Shown piece after piece: positions 14,693 to 22,462 of a DNA stretch of 39,455 nucleotides. The stretch's first letter is position 1; each line of letters begins with the position of its first letter. The notes under the pieces are model-generated. The model saw only the letters and a list, made by a program, of their open reading frames with translations. It was not told the DNA's origin and did not search any database. This stretch comes from a virus: positions 1-39,455 of IMG/VR virus record IMGVR_UViG_3300014501_000426; one strand, 5' to 3'. Made by a program: the position numbers and the translations under genes.

Positions 14693-16402
14693 TTACCGCC
14701 CAACCATTACGAACGTCGGGCTACCAGTGTAGTAGATGGTGCAATACTGCCCCGGCGACAGATCGAATGTGCCCGAGGTCAACGGCGACGTGTACGAAGC
14801 TGTCGCCGGAGGGATAGGGGCTTGCGAAAACTTAATCGCCGTAATCGTGCCGCCAGTCACCTCGATGGTCGCCGGGCCGTAGTACGGCGTCAAGCCTGCG
14901 GTTTGGGCTGAGAACGACACGCCGCTCGTCGGCATCCTCGAGGTGATAATCGTCCCACCTGGCGCGTCGTTATAGCCAGGACAGTTGATAACGCGCAGGT
15001 TGATCGCTGAACCAACCGTCGAGTAAATGGGGGTGCTGTAGCCTCTCATGTTCGCGCCGATAACGTATACGGTGCCGATCGGAGCCGCCTTCACGAGCAC
15101 CGCGTACTGCGCCGCCGATGGGTTCTCGGCATTCGGAAGCGACGGCGTTAGGTTCGTCCCCATAATCAGCCCGTCGCCGCATTGCCCGGTAATCGCAATC
15201 GCCGCGCCGCCGTTTGGCGACGAGTTCCCAGCGTACCCGCCGATAATGCGCCAGTCCGAGCAGACCCCGATTTCGTAGATGTACTGATTGGCCTGCGGAG
15301 TGGGCGCATCGGAAAACACCGTGCAGCCGTTAAACTCGATGTCGTTGATATTGGTTGATGCGCCGCCGTTTGCGTCTATCTGCACCACCGGCAGGCCATC
15401 CGTCGCGTCATCTTCTTTGTGGATAATGCACGAGGTGAACTTTTCGGAGTAGATGAGCCCCGCCGAGGTCGAAGGGACCATCCGCACCGCAGTGCTGAAG
15501 ATCGCCATTTCGAGGTTCGTGTACTGGTTGTAGCGATTCTGCTGCGAGCTTTGGCTGTAGTCGATTCCGTACTGCCAGTGGAAGATGTGCTGGAACGAAA
15601 CGATTGAATGCTCGGTGCCTTGCAGCGACAGGAAGCTGTTGCCTAACGGGCCGCCGTCGTTCCCGATAGCGTTTTGGTACGCCTCGCCCGGGCCGATGAC
15701 AAAGCATTCCGGGTTGCTGAAGATGACTTGCTGGCACCCGCTCAGGTTCCCGCCGTAATGGAACGTGCAGCCGCGCGCTCCGGCTTGCAGCCCCACGACC
15801 ATTGCGGTCGGCCAGCCTTCAAAAACGCAATCTTCGGCTACGAGATTCCACAGGTTTGAGTTGATGCAGGTCGTGGTCGGGAGCAGCGGATTTTGGCAGC
15901 CGAACGCGATGTTACGGAAATAGACGCCTCCCGAGGTGTGCGGCTCGAACCCGAATAGCAGCGTGCCGTCGCCGACCATCGAGAGCATCGTTTGCGCGGG
16001 GCCGCCTTTGCCGTCGCCGCTATTGGCAACCGTTGCGCCCGCGCCTTGAAATACCGTCTGAATCGGGATGACGTAGCCACTGCCAGGGCCAGGCGCAATC
16101 GGGAAGCTCCCGGCCGGCAAATAGGCTATGCCGCCGCCGCTGCCGTTGTTGAGCGCAGCCATCGTGGCAAGCATCGTTGCGAACGCCGTGCCGTTTGTGA
16201 CCGACCCGCCGTTGACCAGCGCACCGAAGTTGAAAAAGTTGTACCAGTTGAGCGCGGAGAGGTCTGACGTTGCGACAAGCGCTCCGGCCGGAGGTCCCGC
16301 GTTGAGGGCAACCTCGATCGCCAAGAAGTTGGCGTTGACCTGGTTAGCGTCAGCGACCGTGTTCGGCAAGAACGTGTTCGGAGTAACGAAACCTAAAGCC
16401 AT
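14693..16402 (-). CDS. Tail spike with right-handed beta-helix domain
   Basis: 569 residues. A 40-residue N-terminal module (TFLPNTVADANQVNANF) is shared with the 14231 product and probably anchors to the tail. Residues about 85-430 show the pectate-lyase-type pattern: a lead-in GIAYLPAGSFPI, then short repeating strands with Asn/Cys ladders (GVYFRNIAFGCQNP, NDIEFNGCTVFSDAP, DWRIIGGYAGNSSP). The C-terminal 100 residues form a separate beta domain. Such spikes bind and often depolymerise surface glycans of the host. No catalytic pair can be assigned by eye. It abuts the upstream nozzle gene (TAGATG). Confidence 0.86.
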   Translation of the reverse strand: MALGFVTPNTFLPNTVADANQVNANFLAIEVALNAGPPAGALVATSDLSALNWYNFFNFGALVNGGSVTNGTAFATMLATMAALNNGSGGGIAYLPAGSFPIAPGPGSGYVIPIQTVFQGAGATVANSGDGKGGPAQTMLSMVGDGTLLFGFEPHTSGGVYFRNIAFGCQNPLLPTTTCINSNLWNLVAEDCVFEGWPTAMVVGLQAGARGCTFHYGGNLSGCQQVIFSNPECFVIGPGEAYQNAIGNDGGPLGNSFLSLQGTEHSIVSFQHIFHWQYGIDYSQSSQQNRYNQYTNLEMAIFSTAVRMVPSTSAGLIYSEKFTSCIIHKEDDATDGLPVVQIDANGGASTNINDIEFNGCTVFSDAPTPQANQYIYEIGVCSDWRIIGGYAGNSSPNGGAAIAITGQCGDGLIMGTNLTPSLPNAENPSAAQYAVLVKAAPIGTVYVIGANMRGYSTPIYSTVGSAINLRVINCPGYNDAPGGTIITSRMPTSGVSFSAQTAGLTPYYGPATIEVTGGTITAIKFSQAPIPPATASYTSPLTSGTFDLSPGQYCTIYYTGSPTFVMVGR

Positions 16403-18286
16403 CTAGCGCCGCGCATTTTGGGCGAAACTTCCGGTGATTCCTGAGAATACCCAGGGCAGTTGGTCGGTTACGCTCCAGGTTCCAGCGTCCCATTTGCTCA
16501 AATCCCAAACCGCACCGCCGGTGCCGATGCCGCTTTGTAGGCCGAACGAGAACGCTTCGGCTTGAATGCCAGGCGCTTGAATCGGCGGGAGCGGCGTCGA
16601 GCCCCACGGTGCGCGATTCCAGCTTCCCTCGTTCCACACCAAGAAGTTGCCAATAGTGTTCGGCAGCAGCGAGAACACGTCAATGCGCGAGGCAGGCGCG
16701 TTCCACGACGTGAGCGCCGCGGGCTGAGATTGCCAGAAGGCCGTGTCCCAAACGGAAACGTCCCAGAGCGCGCCGGTCGATTGCGCAGCGTACACCGCAG
16801 CGGTGAATACCGATTCCTGGCCGTAGTCGGTCTGCACCGTCGCGGTTCCGCCAAAGCTGATTGGGTAGAGAATCTCGGGATAGATGCGGTGCAGCGTCTT
16901 GACGGTTCCCGGCTCGCCGACCTTGAAGAACTTCGTGGCAACCCAAACCTGAATCGTTGCGCCGTTATCGTTGTTCGTTGTCGTATCGTCCCAGAGCGCG
17001 CCGTCCCAGGCGCTTACGTTCCACAGTGAGTTGGTCTGCCCGACATACGGGTCCCAAGTATAGACACGCCCGTTCGTGCCGCCGACCAGACACGCCCACG
17101 GCGACGGGTCGCCAGGCGCGTTAATCAACGTCGAGCAGGTAATCGCTTCGCCCAGTTGCAGCACCGTCCAGCCCTGAATGTTCGTATCGTAGACCAGCAC
17201 CGAGTCGATGACGTTGGCGTTTGCCGATGAGTACGCGATATGGTATCGGTCGTAATAGGTAAACGCAAAGAACTGGTTACGGTCGCCTTGCATCGGGTAG
17301 CCGGTCGTGAACGGGTCGTTGGTAATCCACGGCTGTACCTTGGTCGAGAAAGGCGTTATCGACTGGGTCGTCAAGCTCGTGCCAGGCGTGAATAGATAAG
17401 CGTTGTTATTTCCGAGCAGGTATTCCACGCCGTTCACGCTCTGCATGGCATAGCCGCACGCCACGCCGTCGTTGTCCATCGGCACGTTCTGCAGCGTGTA
17501 GTTCGCAGGCCCGGTCCCGTAGACGAGCGCCAGGCCGTTCGGCAACCCTACACATAGCATCGCTTGTGCGCCTGCGCCCACCGAACTCAGGCCCACTACC
17601 GGCTGGCCGAAGTCGAAGATGCTATAGCCTGCGATCGCCTCGAACGAATCGCCCGCCACTTGCCCGGCGCCCGTGGACATTACCTGCGTCGGAAAGTTTG
17701 GGATGCCGCCGAACCACACCACGCCGTTGACGAGTTGGCACCACTGCGCGCCCTTCGCGTTCCCCCAGCCTGGCGGGTGGTACAAGTTGTGCCCGTCGTA
17801 GATGAACGGCCCTTTGCCAGGTTCGCCCGTGCAGATGACCGCGACTTCCGTGAGGCCAGACTGGTTCGTGAGCGGGAGCGGGTTGGCTTGCGGGTCCGAA
17901 GCCATCGTAACGCTCCACGGCTTATCGTTCTTGCCCAGGCTCAAAGTTGCTAGCGCCACCTTCGAGTCGAGGTCGTACAGCACACCGCCGCACTGCGCGA
18001 GCGTTCGCACGACTTCCACGCCCTTCGTTGCCTGAACGTATTGCGCGAACCGGAACAAGCCGAGAACCGGTTCGTCCACGGGAAGCGTTTGATAAAGGTT
18101 CAAGCCGCTGCGCGATTGGAAGCCACCATCCGGGCGAAGGTAGCCGTTTAACGCCTGGGTCAGTTCGTTATCGGCGAGATTTTGGGGGCTCGATTTGCAA
18201 TTGAGCCCTCCCGAAAAGTCATATATACCAAAGTCTATTTGCCCTGCGGTGTCGCGCCGCATCTTACCGTAGCGTTGGAACGGCAT
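16403..18286 (-). CDS. Tail nozzle / DNA-stabilisation-like protein with Trp repeats
   Basis: 627 residues from an ATG that abuts the preceding TAA. The N-terminus (FSGGLNCKSSPQNLADNELT) is typical of podovirus tail nozzle or packaged-DNA stabilisation proteins, roles of P22 gp10 or T7 gp12, which close the portal vertex after packaging. The central part has repeated strands suggestive of a propeller. In the C-terminal third (about 420-605) a motif of the type [LV]W[DN]xSxWDxxxW recurs four times: LWNVSAWDGALW, LWDVSVWDTAFW, VWNEGSWNRAPW and VWDLSKWDAGTW. These may be an extra ligand-binding or lectin-like layer. Assignment rests on N-terminal pattern, length and position between connector and spike. 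Confidence 0.8.
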   Translation of the reverse strand: MPFQRYGKMRRDTAGQIDFGIYDFSGGLNCKSSPQNLADNELTQALNGYLRPDGGFQSRSGLNLYQTLPVDEPVLGLFRFAQYVQATKGVEVVRTLAQCGGVLYDLDSKVALATLSLGKNDKPWSVTMASDPQANPLPLTNQSGLTEVAVICTGEPGKGPFIYDGHNLYHPPGWGNAKGAQWCQLVNGVVWFGGIPNFPTQVMSTGAGQVAGDSFEAIAGYSIFDFGQPVVGLSSVGAGAQAMLCVGLPNGLALVYGTGPANYTLQNVPMDNDGVACGYAMQSVNGVEYLLGNNNAYLFTPGTSLTTQSITPFSTKVQPWITNDPFTTGYPMQGDRNQFFAFTYYDRYHIAYSSANANVIDSVLVYDTNIQGWTVLQLGEAITCSTLINAPGDPSPWACLVGGTNGRVYTWDPYVGQTNSLWNVSAWDGALWDDTTTNNDNGATIQVWVATKFFKVGEPGTVKTLHRIYPEILYPISFGGTATVQTDYGQESVFTAAVYAAQSTGALWDVSVWDTAFWQSQPAALTSWNAPASRIDVFSLLPNTIGNFLVWNEGSWNRAPWGSTPLPPIQAPGIQAEAFSFGLQSGIGTGGAVWDLSKWDAGTWSVTDQLPWVFSGITGSFAQNARR

Positions 18287-19003
18287 TTAGAGCCACCACG
18301 GCATGGCAGAAGGACCGCCTTGAGAGGTAACGTCCCTCACTTGAGCCTGCTTCGGCACCGAGCGCCGCGCCATCGAGTCTTTCAACTTCTGGATTTGCGT
18401 ATCGAACTGAGGCTGGAAAATATCCTTACTTTCATCGCCTCGCTGATTCGCTTCGAGCACGCGGCAACACGTCCACAGAACGACGGCTTCCTGCGCGAGT
18501 GTATCAAGGTTGGTTGAAGAATTCGTCGTCGCATCGGACCACAGTTCCGGGCGACCGCGATAATAGACATTCAACTGCCCGAGCATACACGGAGGATAAA
18601 GCTGCGCGGTCATAACGTTGCTCTCGTCTTGATAAACCATGTAGTAAGTGGGCGGTCCAGCGCCGACGCCAGGGAACCCCGAACACTGCTGCATGAACGT
18701 CTGCGGCTCCAACTGCCACATGGGATAAACTATTGCCGTTGAAGGCGCTGGCGTCAGCGGGCCTGTCGAAAACGACATAGAGAAAACATCTTGCACATCC
18801 TCGGTAAACGTCACGACCTGCTGGCCCGCCGTCACGGGATAGATTCCGTACAAGCGAATCGCGCCAAGCTCGCCCTCGACTTGCTCGATACCAGCGTTTG
18901 CAAGCGTGATGACGCCAGCCGCAGTCGGGTTCGTAAACTCGTTCGTGCGGAGTTGAACCTGAGCTACGAGGCTCGCCCCGGTGTAGCCAAACGGCGTGGC
19001 GAT
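18287..19003 (-). CDS. Head-tail connector-type protein, apparent ATC start
   Basis: The frame is open from TAA at 19006-19004 to TAA at 18287, 238 residues. The only standard start is TTG at 18853, 51 codons in and with no ribosome site. The codons from 19003 read ATC-GCC-ACG-CCG, giving (M)ATPFGYTGASLVAQVQL and further helix-like sequence (NPTAAGVITLANAGIEQVEG). This looks like the natural N-terminus and begins exactly where other junctions here place ATG (TAAATG). GAGG lies six bases upstream. The remaining sequence (VYPMWQLEPQTFMQQ, YYMVYQDESNVM, LNVYYRGRPELW) is consistent with a short-tailed phage adaptor between portal and nozzle. Conservative alternative: 18287-18853, 188 residues. 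Confidence 0.8.
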   Translation of the reverse strand: MATPFGYTGASLVAQVQLRTNEFTNPTAAGVITLANAGIEQVEGELGAIRLYGIYPVTAGQQVVTFTEDVQDVFSMSFSTGPLTPAPSTAIVYPMWQLEPQTFMQQCSGFPGVGAGPPTYYMVYQDESNVMTAQLYPPCMLGQLNVYYRGRPELWSDATTNSSTNLDTLAQEAVVLWTCCRVLEANQRGDESKDIFQPQFDTQIQKLKDSMARRSVPKQAQVRDVTSQGGPSAMPWWL

Positions 19004-19201
19004 TTAGCGCCTCGACATTCTGCGCGACTTCTTGCGCGATGCCTTCTTTTTGCCGCTCTTTTTGCGGTTACGAATAGCGATAGCGATGGCTTGCTTTTGA
19101 GCCCGCTTCTTGCCGAACTTCTTCTTGGTGTGGCGGTACGTTTTTCCGGTGTGTAGCTCCCGGATGGCCGTGCCCACATCCTCGCCGGGAGGTAACGGCA
19201 T
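19004..19201 (-). CDS. Small basic DNA-binding-type protein
   Basis: 65 residues, starting MPLPPGEDVGTAIRELHTGK and then strongly basic: KTYRHTKKKFGKKRAQKQAI, followed by Lys/Arg/Ser-rich sequence to the C-terminus (KSGKKKASRKKSRRMSRR). The KFGKKRAQKQAIAIA segment resembles short basic phage and bacterial proteins (DUF6496-like) by memory. Expected role: nucleic-acid or packaged-DNA binding. Similar composition occurs in the 26424 and 38742 products, so the phage carries at least three such proteins. Confidence 0.75.
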   Translation of the reverse strand: MPLPPGEDVGTAIRELHTGKTYRHTKKKFGKKRAQKQAIAIAIRNRKKSGKKKASRKKSRRMSRR

Positions 19202-19209
19202 CTTACGCC

Positions 19210-19482
19210 CTACTGCGCTTTGTGGTGCTCATCGTTGTCCTCGCCGCTCGACCCAACGCCATAGGGGTTGGATGAGAGTTCGCTGGCGTTCACCGTCCGC
19301 ACGCCCAGGACGCGCTCGCCCGCATCGCCAAGCACGCCGGAACACTGAATGTCCCCGCCGCGCGTGGGGTCGTGACTATCGTACCAAGCACGATCGTCAG
19401 AAGTGAGTGGCCCTGGACGCCGCGGGTCCGGCGGAGGAATGTAGCTGAACGCGCGCGGCGCCACAGGTCTGTTACGGGCCAC
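19210..19482 (-). CDS. Hypothetical small protein in the head-tail block
   Basis: 90 residues from GTG 19482, which overlaps the previous stop as TAGTG. The N-terminus is Pro/Arg-rich (MARNRPVAPRAFSYIPPPDP), followed by polar sequence (LTSDDRAWYDSHDPTRGGD) and an acidic, His-containing tail. No motif recognised. The coupled start and operon position support coding. Role unknown. Confidence 0.68.
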   Translation of the reverse strand: MARNRPVAPRAFSYIPPPDPRRPGPLTSDDRAWYDSHDPTRGGDIQCSGVLGDAGERVLGVRTVNASELSSNPYGVGSSGEDNDEHHKAQ

Positions 19483-20267
19483 TACTCGACCTCCGCCAGT
19501 TCCATCGCTTGCACGAATCGGCCGTCCACGCGAATCGGCGCTTCCTTCGGAATCTCGCGAATGAACTCTACGAAACCAAACGCATTCTGCGAGTCGGTCG
19601 ATTTGCCGTCATCCATGATGCGCCATACCGGGTTGTGCTTGCGAGTCCAGCGCAGCATCAGCCGCTGCGTTTCCTCGCCGCGCGTCTTTTCATCCGGCAG
19701 GCCAGTTGGAAGCAGCGCGTGCATCCGTTCCCAGTTGCCGCAGTACAGGTCCCACGCGCCTTCGGGGATTTGCTCGATCGGCGGATTGTCCGGGTCGTCC
19801 GCGGGCGCCGGCATGATCGCGAACCGCTGGCCATCGAAGTTGATCGTGAGCATTGCGGGCTCGATCTTGTCCTCGTAGATGCTCATATCACGGCGCGCTG
19901 CAGCACGGTAAAGGTTCTCGGCGTTGCCGTAGGTCGTGCGATACTCTTTGCCCTTGGCGGTCTGCGAGGTGAGCGCTTCTTCCGCGCCGCTTAGGGTCGA
20001 AACGGAGACGACAGCCATCCGGCGCACTTTCTTGCGCGAGTGATTCACGACGTAGACGTTCGGGCGTTTGGGCGTAGCGTTGAACGGCGTTTGCAGGTTC
20101 GCTTCGCCTGCCAGCGTGCCGAGCGGGGAAGAGTTGAGCGATTGAACGATGTCGGCTTCGGGCGTCTGCGCTCCCGGTCGCCATTGCTGGCCCGGGATAG
20201 TGCTGCGCCCCATGCGCGTTAAATCCTGTGCGCGCTGAAGCTCGGCAATCTCGACGGTAGTTGGCAC
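19482..20267 (-). CDS. Structural-block protein of unknown function
   Basis: 261 residues from GTG 20267 with a strong AGGAGG eight bases upstream. Visible features: a polar N-terminus (VEIAELQRAQDLTRMGRS), a basic patch (NVYVVNHSRKKVRRM), then a globular region with TINFDGQRFAIMP, GAWDLYCGNWERMHALLP and FGFVEFIREIPKEAPIRVDG. The C-terminus is acidic. It is encoded between the decoration protein and the connector, so a head-completion or minor capsid role is likely, without motif support. A strong hairpin just upstream (20304-20336) may set its level relative to the capsid genes. Confidence 0.75.
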   Translation of the reverse strand: MPTTVEIAELQRAQDLTRMGRSTIPGQQWRPGAQTPEADIVQSLNSSPLGTLAGEANLQTPFNATPKRPNVYVVNHSRKKVRRMAVVSVSTLSGAEEALTSQTAKGKEYRTTYGNAENLYRAAARRDMSIYEDKIEPAMLTINFDGQRFAIMPAPADDPDNPPIEQIPEGAWDLYCGNWERMHALLPTGLPDEKTRGEETQRLMLRWTRKHNPVWRIMDDGKSTDSQNAFGFVEFIREIPKEAPIRVDGRFVQAMELAEVE

Positions 20268-20303
20268 TGGTTCCTCCTAGACCGTCTCGTAACGTTGAGT
20301 GAA

Positions 20304-20336
20304 GAAGGGCGCCATAGAGACGAACCGGCGCCCTTC
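20304..20336 (-). terminator. Perfect 10-bp hairpin after the decoration gene (partial terminator candidate)
   Basis: GAAGGGCGCC at 20304-20313 pairs perfectly with GGCGCCCTTC at 20327-20336 around a 13-base loop. In the minus-strand transcript it lies between the decoration gene stop (20353) and the ribosome site of the next gene. No T-run follows, so full termination is doubtful; it may slow polymerase or protect the 3' end of the upstream capsid messages. Confidence 0.55.
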
Positions 20337-20352
20337 CGTTGCTACTGCTGAA

Positions 20353-21627
20353 CTAAAACCCGCCAACCCAAACCGGATTTAGAACCGGCGTCGATGTGCT
20401 GGCCGCTACGACTCCCAGCGAGATTGCCAGGGTCGTTCCGGCCGGCGGCGAGATGGTCGGCGTGGTGACCGCCGTGTACGCCGTGGCCGCGAGTCCCGTA
20501 TCGTTGAAGGCGTACGTCGGCGACGAACCCGGTACGACCGAGAAGTAGCCAATGGTGCCCAACGTGCTCGGCACGCCAGCCGAAGCCGTGCGGTCGATAA
20601 CGTAGAGTGTTGCGCCCGTTACGGCGCTCCAGGTGATTTGGTTGTAGTTGACGCTCGAGAGCGTGGCGTTGCCGGTCGTCACCGTTCCAGCCGTCGATTC
20701 GGCCGAGTACACGCCGTTTGGCAGTACCGCGGTGATCTTGTAGCTGTAGCTGACCGTACCGGCCGTGCCCGAGGTCGTTACCGTGGGCGTTGACGGCGCT
20801 GTAAGCCGCTGGAAGAACTGCGTGCCCGACGTGTTCGGCACGATCGCCAGGCCCGTGTCGTTGAACGACGCATCGGTAGCCCCCGTGTACCCGATAACGC
20901 CGACCGTTGACGGCGTGCCGGCAGACGACGTGCGCACGATGATGTAACTCACGGCGTCTCCTACTGGCGTATAGGTGATTTGGTTGTAGTTGACGCTCGA
21001 GAGCGTGGCGTTACCGCTGGTAGTGCTGGCGGTCGTGCCGTGAGCAGCCGATGCGGTTCCGTCTGCACCAACGGCGACGAGCGCGTAGGTGTACGTCGTG
21101 GAGCCGGACGTGCCAACCGACGTAACGGTCGGCGTCGGTGCGCCGCTCGGCGGCTGGAACGATGTGAGGTTCCCCAAGCCGTCAGCGCAAAGCAGCGTGC
21201 CAACCGCGATCGCGTTGGTCGTAGTCGTGCAAAGCGCCTGAATCGGCCCGTTGCAAACGATTGTCGGCTGTTGCCCGATTCCGAGTCCTGGCGCAACATT
21301 CACGATACCGTAAGACAGCGGAGCGTGGGCGCGGGCGTAAGTCTGCGATAGCGTCCAGTATCCGCCCCCAGAGTTGCTCGTTATGCCAGGCGGTAGACCG
21401 TATCCAAGAACCATGAGGTTCCCTTGCAACGCGCCGTTAGCGGCGAGATACGCAGGCGTTTGGTCGTTCACCATGCGCGCGATCGGCTCCAACGTTGGAA
21501 TACCAATCATCGGGATGGTCGTGGTGCCCGCTACGGCGTTACCGCCTGCGCCACCGGGAAGAATGCTCGTCTGTGACGACGGGTTCCCTGACGACATATT
21601 TTGCGACCATAGATTTAAAAGTGCCAT
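20353..21627 (-). CDS. Capsid decoration-type protein with duplicated Ig-like domains
   Basis: 424 residues from ATG 21627. The N-terminal 150 residues are capsid-surface-like (GAGGNAVAGTTTIPMIGIPT, AYLAANGALQGNLMVLGYG). Two consecutive beta-sandwich repeats follow, each about 114 residues. The first runs from PTVTSVGTSGSTTYTYALVA to NDTGLAI, the second from PTVTTSGTAGTVSYSYKITA to NDTGLAATAY, both containing GNATLSSVNYNQIT. The repeats are Ig or FN3-like in spacing. Such Ser/Thr/Gly-rich Ig-like domains often decorate capsids and bind surfaces weakly. Position two genes after the capsid gene supports this. The DNA under the repeats contains an identical 40-base direct repeat. Confidence 0.76.
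   Translation of the reverse strand: MALLNLWSQNMSSGNPSSQTSILPGGAGGNAVAGTTTIPMIGIPTLEPIARMVNDQTPAYLAANGALQGNLMVLGYGLPPGITSNSGGGYWTLSQTYARAHAPLSYGIVNVAPGLGIGQQPTIVCNGPIQALCTTTTNAIAVGTLLCADGLGNLTSFQPPSGAPTPTVTSVGTSGSTTYTYALVAVGADGTASAAHGTTASTTSGNATLSSVNYNQITYTPVGDAVSYIIVRTSSAGTPSTVGVIGYTGATDASFNDTGLAIVPNTSGTQFFQRLTAPSTPTVTTSGTAGTVSYSYKITAVLPNGVYSAESTAGTVTTGNATLSSVNYNQITWSAVTGATLYVIDRTASAGVPSTLGTIGYFSVVPGSSPTYAFNDTGLAATAYTAVTTPTISPPAGTTLAISLGVVAASTSTPVLNPVWVGGF
20631..20670. repeat. 40-base direct repeat, copy 1
   Basis: Identical to 20973-21012, 342 bases (114 codons) apart and in the same reading frame of the decoration gene, encoding the shared LSSVNYNQIT strand. It marks a tandem domain duplication, or continuing gene conversion, because identity is much higher here than in the surrounding repeat. 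Confidence 0.85.
20973..21012. repeat. 40-base direct repeat, copy 2
   Basis: Second copy of the 20631-20670 sequence, with no mismatch over 40 bases. Recombination between the copies would delete exactly one Ig-like domain in frame, so domain number may vary among relatives. Confidence 0.85.
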
Positions 21628-21632
21628 CTAGC

Positions 21633-21863
21633 TCACCGACCCTCCCACAGTTCGTTGTAGCGGCCTTTTTCGAGCGGTGCGCCGCCGCCTTCGAACTGCA
21701 ACCCCGCTTCGGATTGTATCGCTTTGTCGTCGCGCGCATCGCCGATTGGGTAGTCGATTCCCATGTTTTGCGGCACGATGAACCTGTCTTCGGGATAATC
21801 GGGGCCGACGTTCTTCCCGGTGCGAACCTTCGGATTTCCAGGGCGATCTCTTTTTAAACTCAT
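21633..21863 (-). CDS. Small acidic hypothetical protein near the capsid gene
   Basis: 76 residues from ATG 21863, preceded by TTAGGAG formed partly by the stop codon of the HNH gene. Sequence: basic N-terminus (MSLKRDRPGNPKVRTGKNV), then NMGIDYPIGDARDDKAIQSE and an acidic/Gly end. No motif recognised. The strong ribosome site suggests substantial expression; a head-assembly or decoration role is possible. Confidence 0.7.
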   Translation of the reverse strand: MSLKRDRPGNPKVRTGKNVGPDYPEDRFIVPQNMGIDYPIGDARDDKAIQSEAGLQFEGGGAPLEKGRYNELWEGR

Positions 21864-21872
21864 TGTTTACTC

Positions 21873-22430
21873 CTAAGCCGCCAACGCGGCTGCGAAAGGA
21901 TAGTGAACCATCATCGTCCTCGGATGCGCCTTGCGCGCGAGCTTGCCGTTGCAAGAGCGGCACTGAGCGATGAGGTTAAGCGGGTGGTTCGTCCCGCCAT
22001 TGGCGACTGCTATCAGGTGCGCGATTTCGCTTTTTACCTCGCTCGGGGATTTACCGCAATCAAGGCACGGTTGCGCTTGAAGGAACTTGACGAGCTCCTT
22101 ATTCATCTTGCCCGCAGCGCGGCGGTTGTGCTGGTTCATCAGCGACTCAAGGCGACGAGCCTCAGGACCTGCGGCGTTCCGCCTGGCCCGCCTGCCAGCG
22201 TTGATTTCCTCGCGATTAGCGGCCTCCCGCTTGCGGGCTTCGGTTTTAATGTGTTCCCGGTTGGCTTCTCGCCAAGATAAGTGCTTGGCGCGAGCAGCCT
22301 CTGGGTCGCGATTACGAAAACGGTTTTGAACGAAGCGACGGTATGCACGAAACGAAACCACATCGGCTTCCGTCTTTACCTTACCGAGAGAACGAATCGG
22401 AAACTCGCCTTCGACTTCTTCGTAAATCAT
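21873..22430 (-). CDS. HNH endonuclease
   Basis: 185 residues. The N-terminal 110 residues are Arg/Lys-rich and helical (NRFRNRDPEAARAKHLSW, REANREHIKTEARK), likely DNA-contacting. The C-terminus is a zinc-bound HNH domain: Cys122-x2-Cys125, AHL with His138, GGTNHPLN with Asn148 and Asn152, and Cys157-x2-Cys160-Asn161. It would nick or cut double-stranded DNA. The start ATG 22430 lies in an AT-rich stretch with no ribosome site, unlike neighbours. Position between capsid and decoration genes is typical of a free-standing homing endonuclease; a packaging-linked HNH is less likely because those sit by the terminase. Confidence 0.86.
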   Translation of the reverse strand: MIYEEVEGEFPIRSLGKVKTEADVVSFRAYRRFVQNRFRNRDPEAARAKHLSWREANREHIKTEARKREAANREEINAGRRARRNAAGPEARRLESLMNQHNRRAAGKMNKELVKFLQAQPCLDCGKSPSEVKSEIAHLIAVANGGTNHPLNLIAQCRSCNGKLARKAHPRTMMVHYPFAAALAA

Positions 22431-22462
22431 TTTAGTGTTTTTCTGCTTGTTAACTCAGAAGC

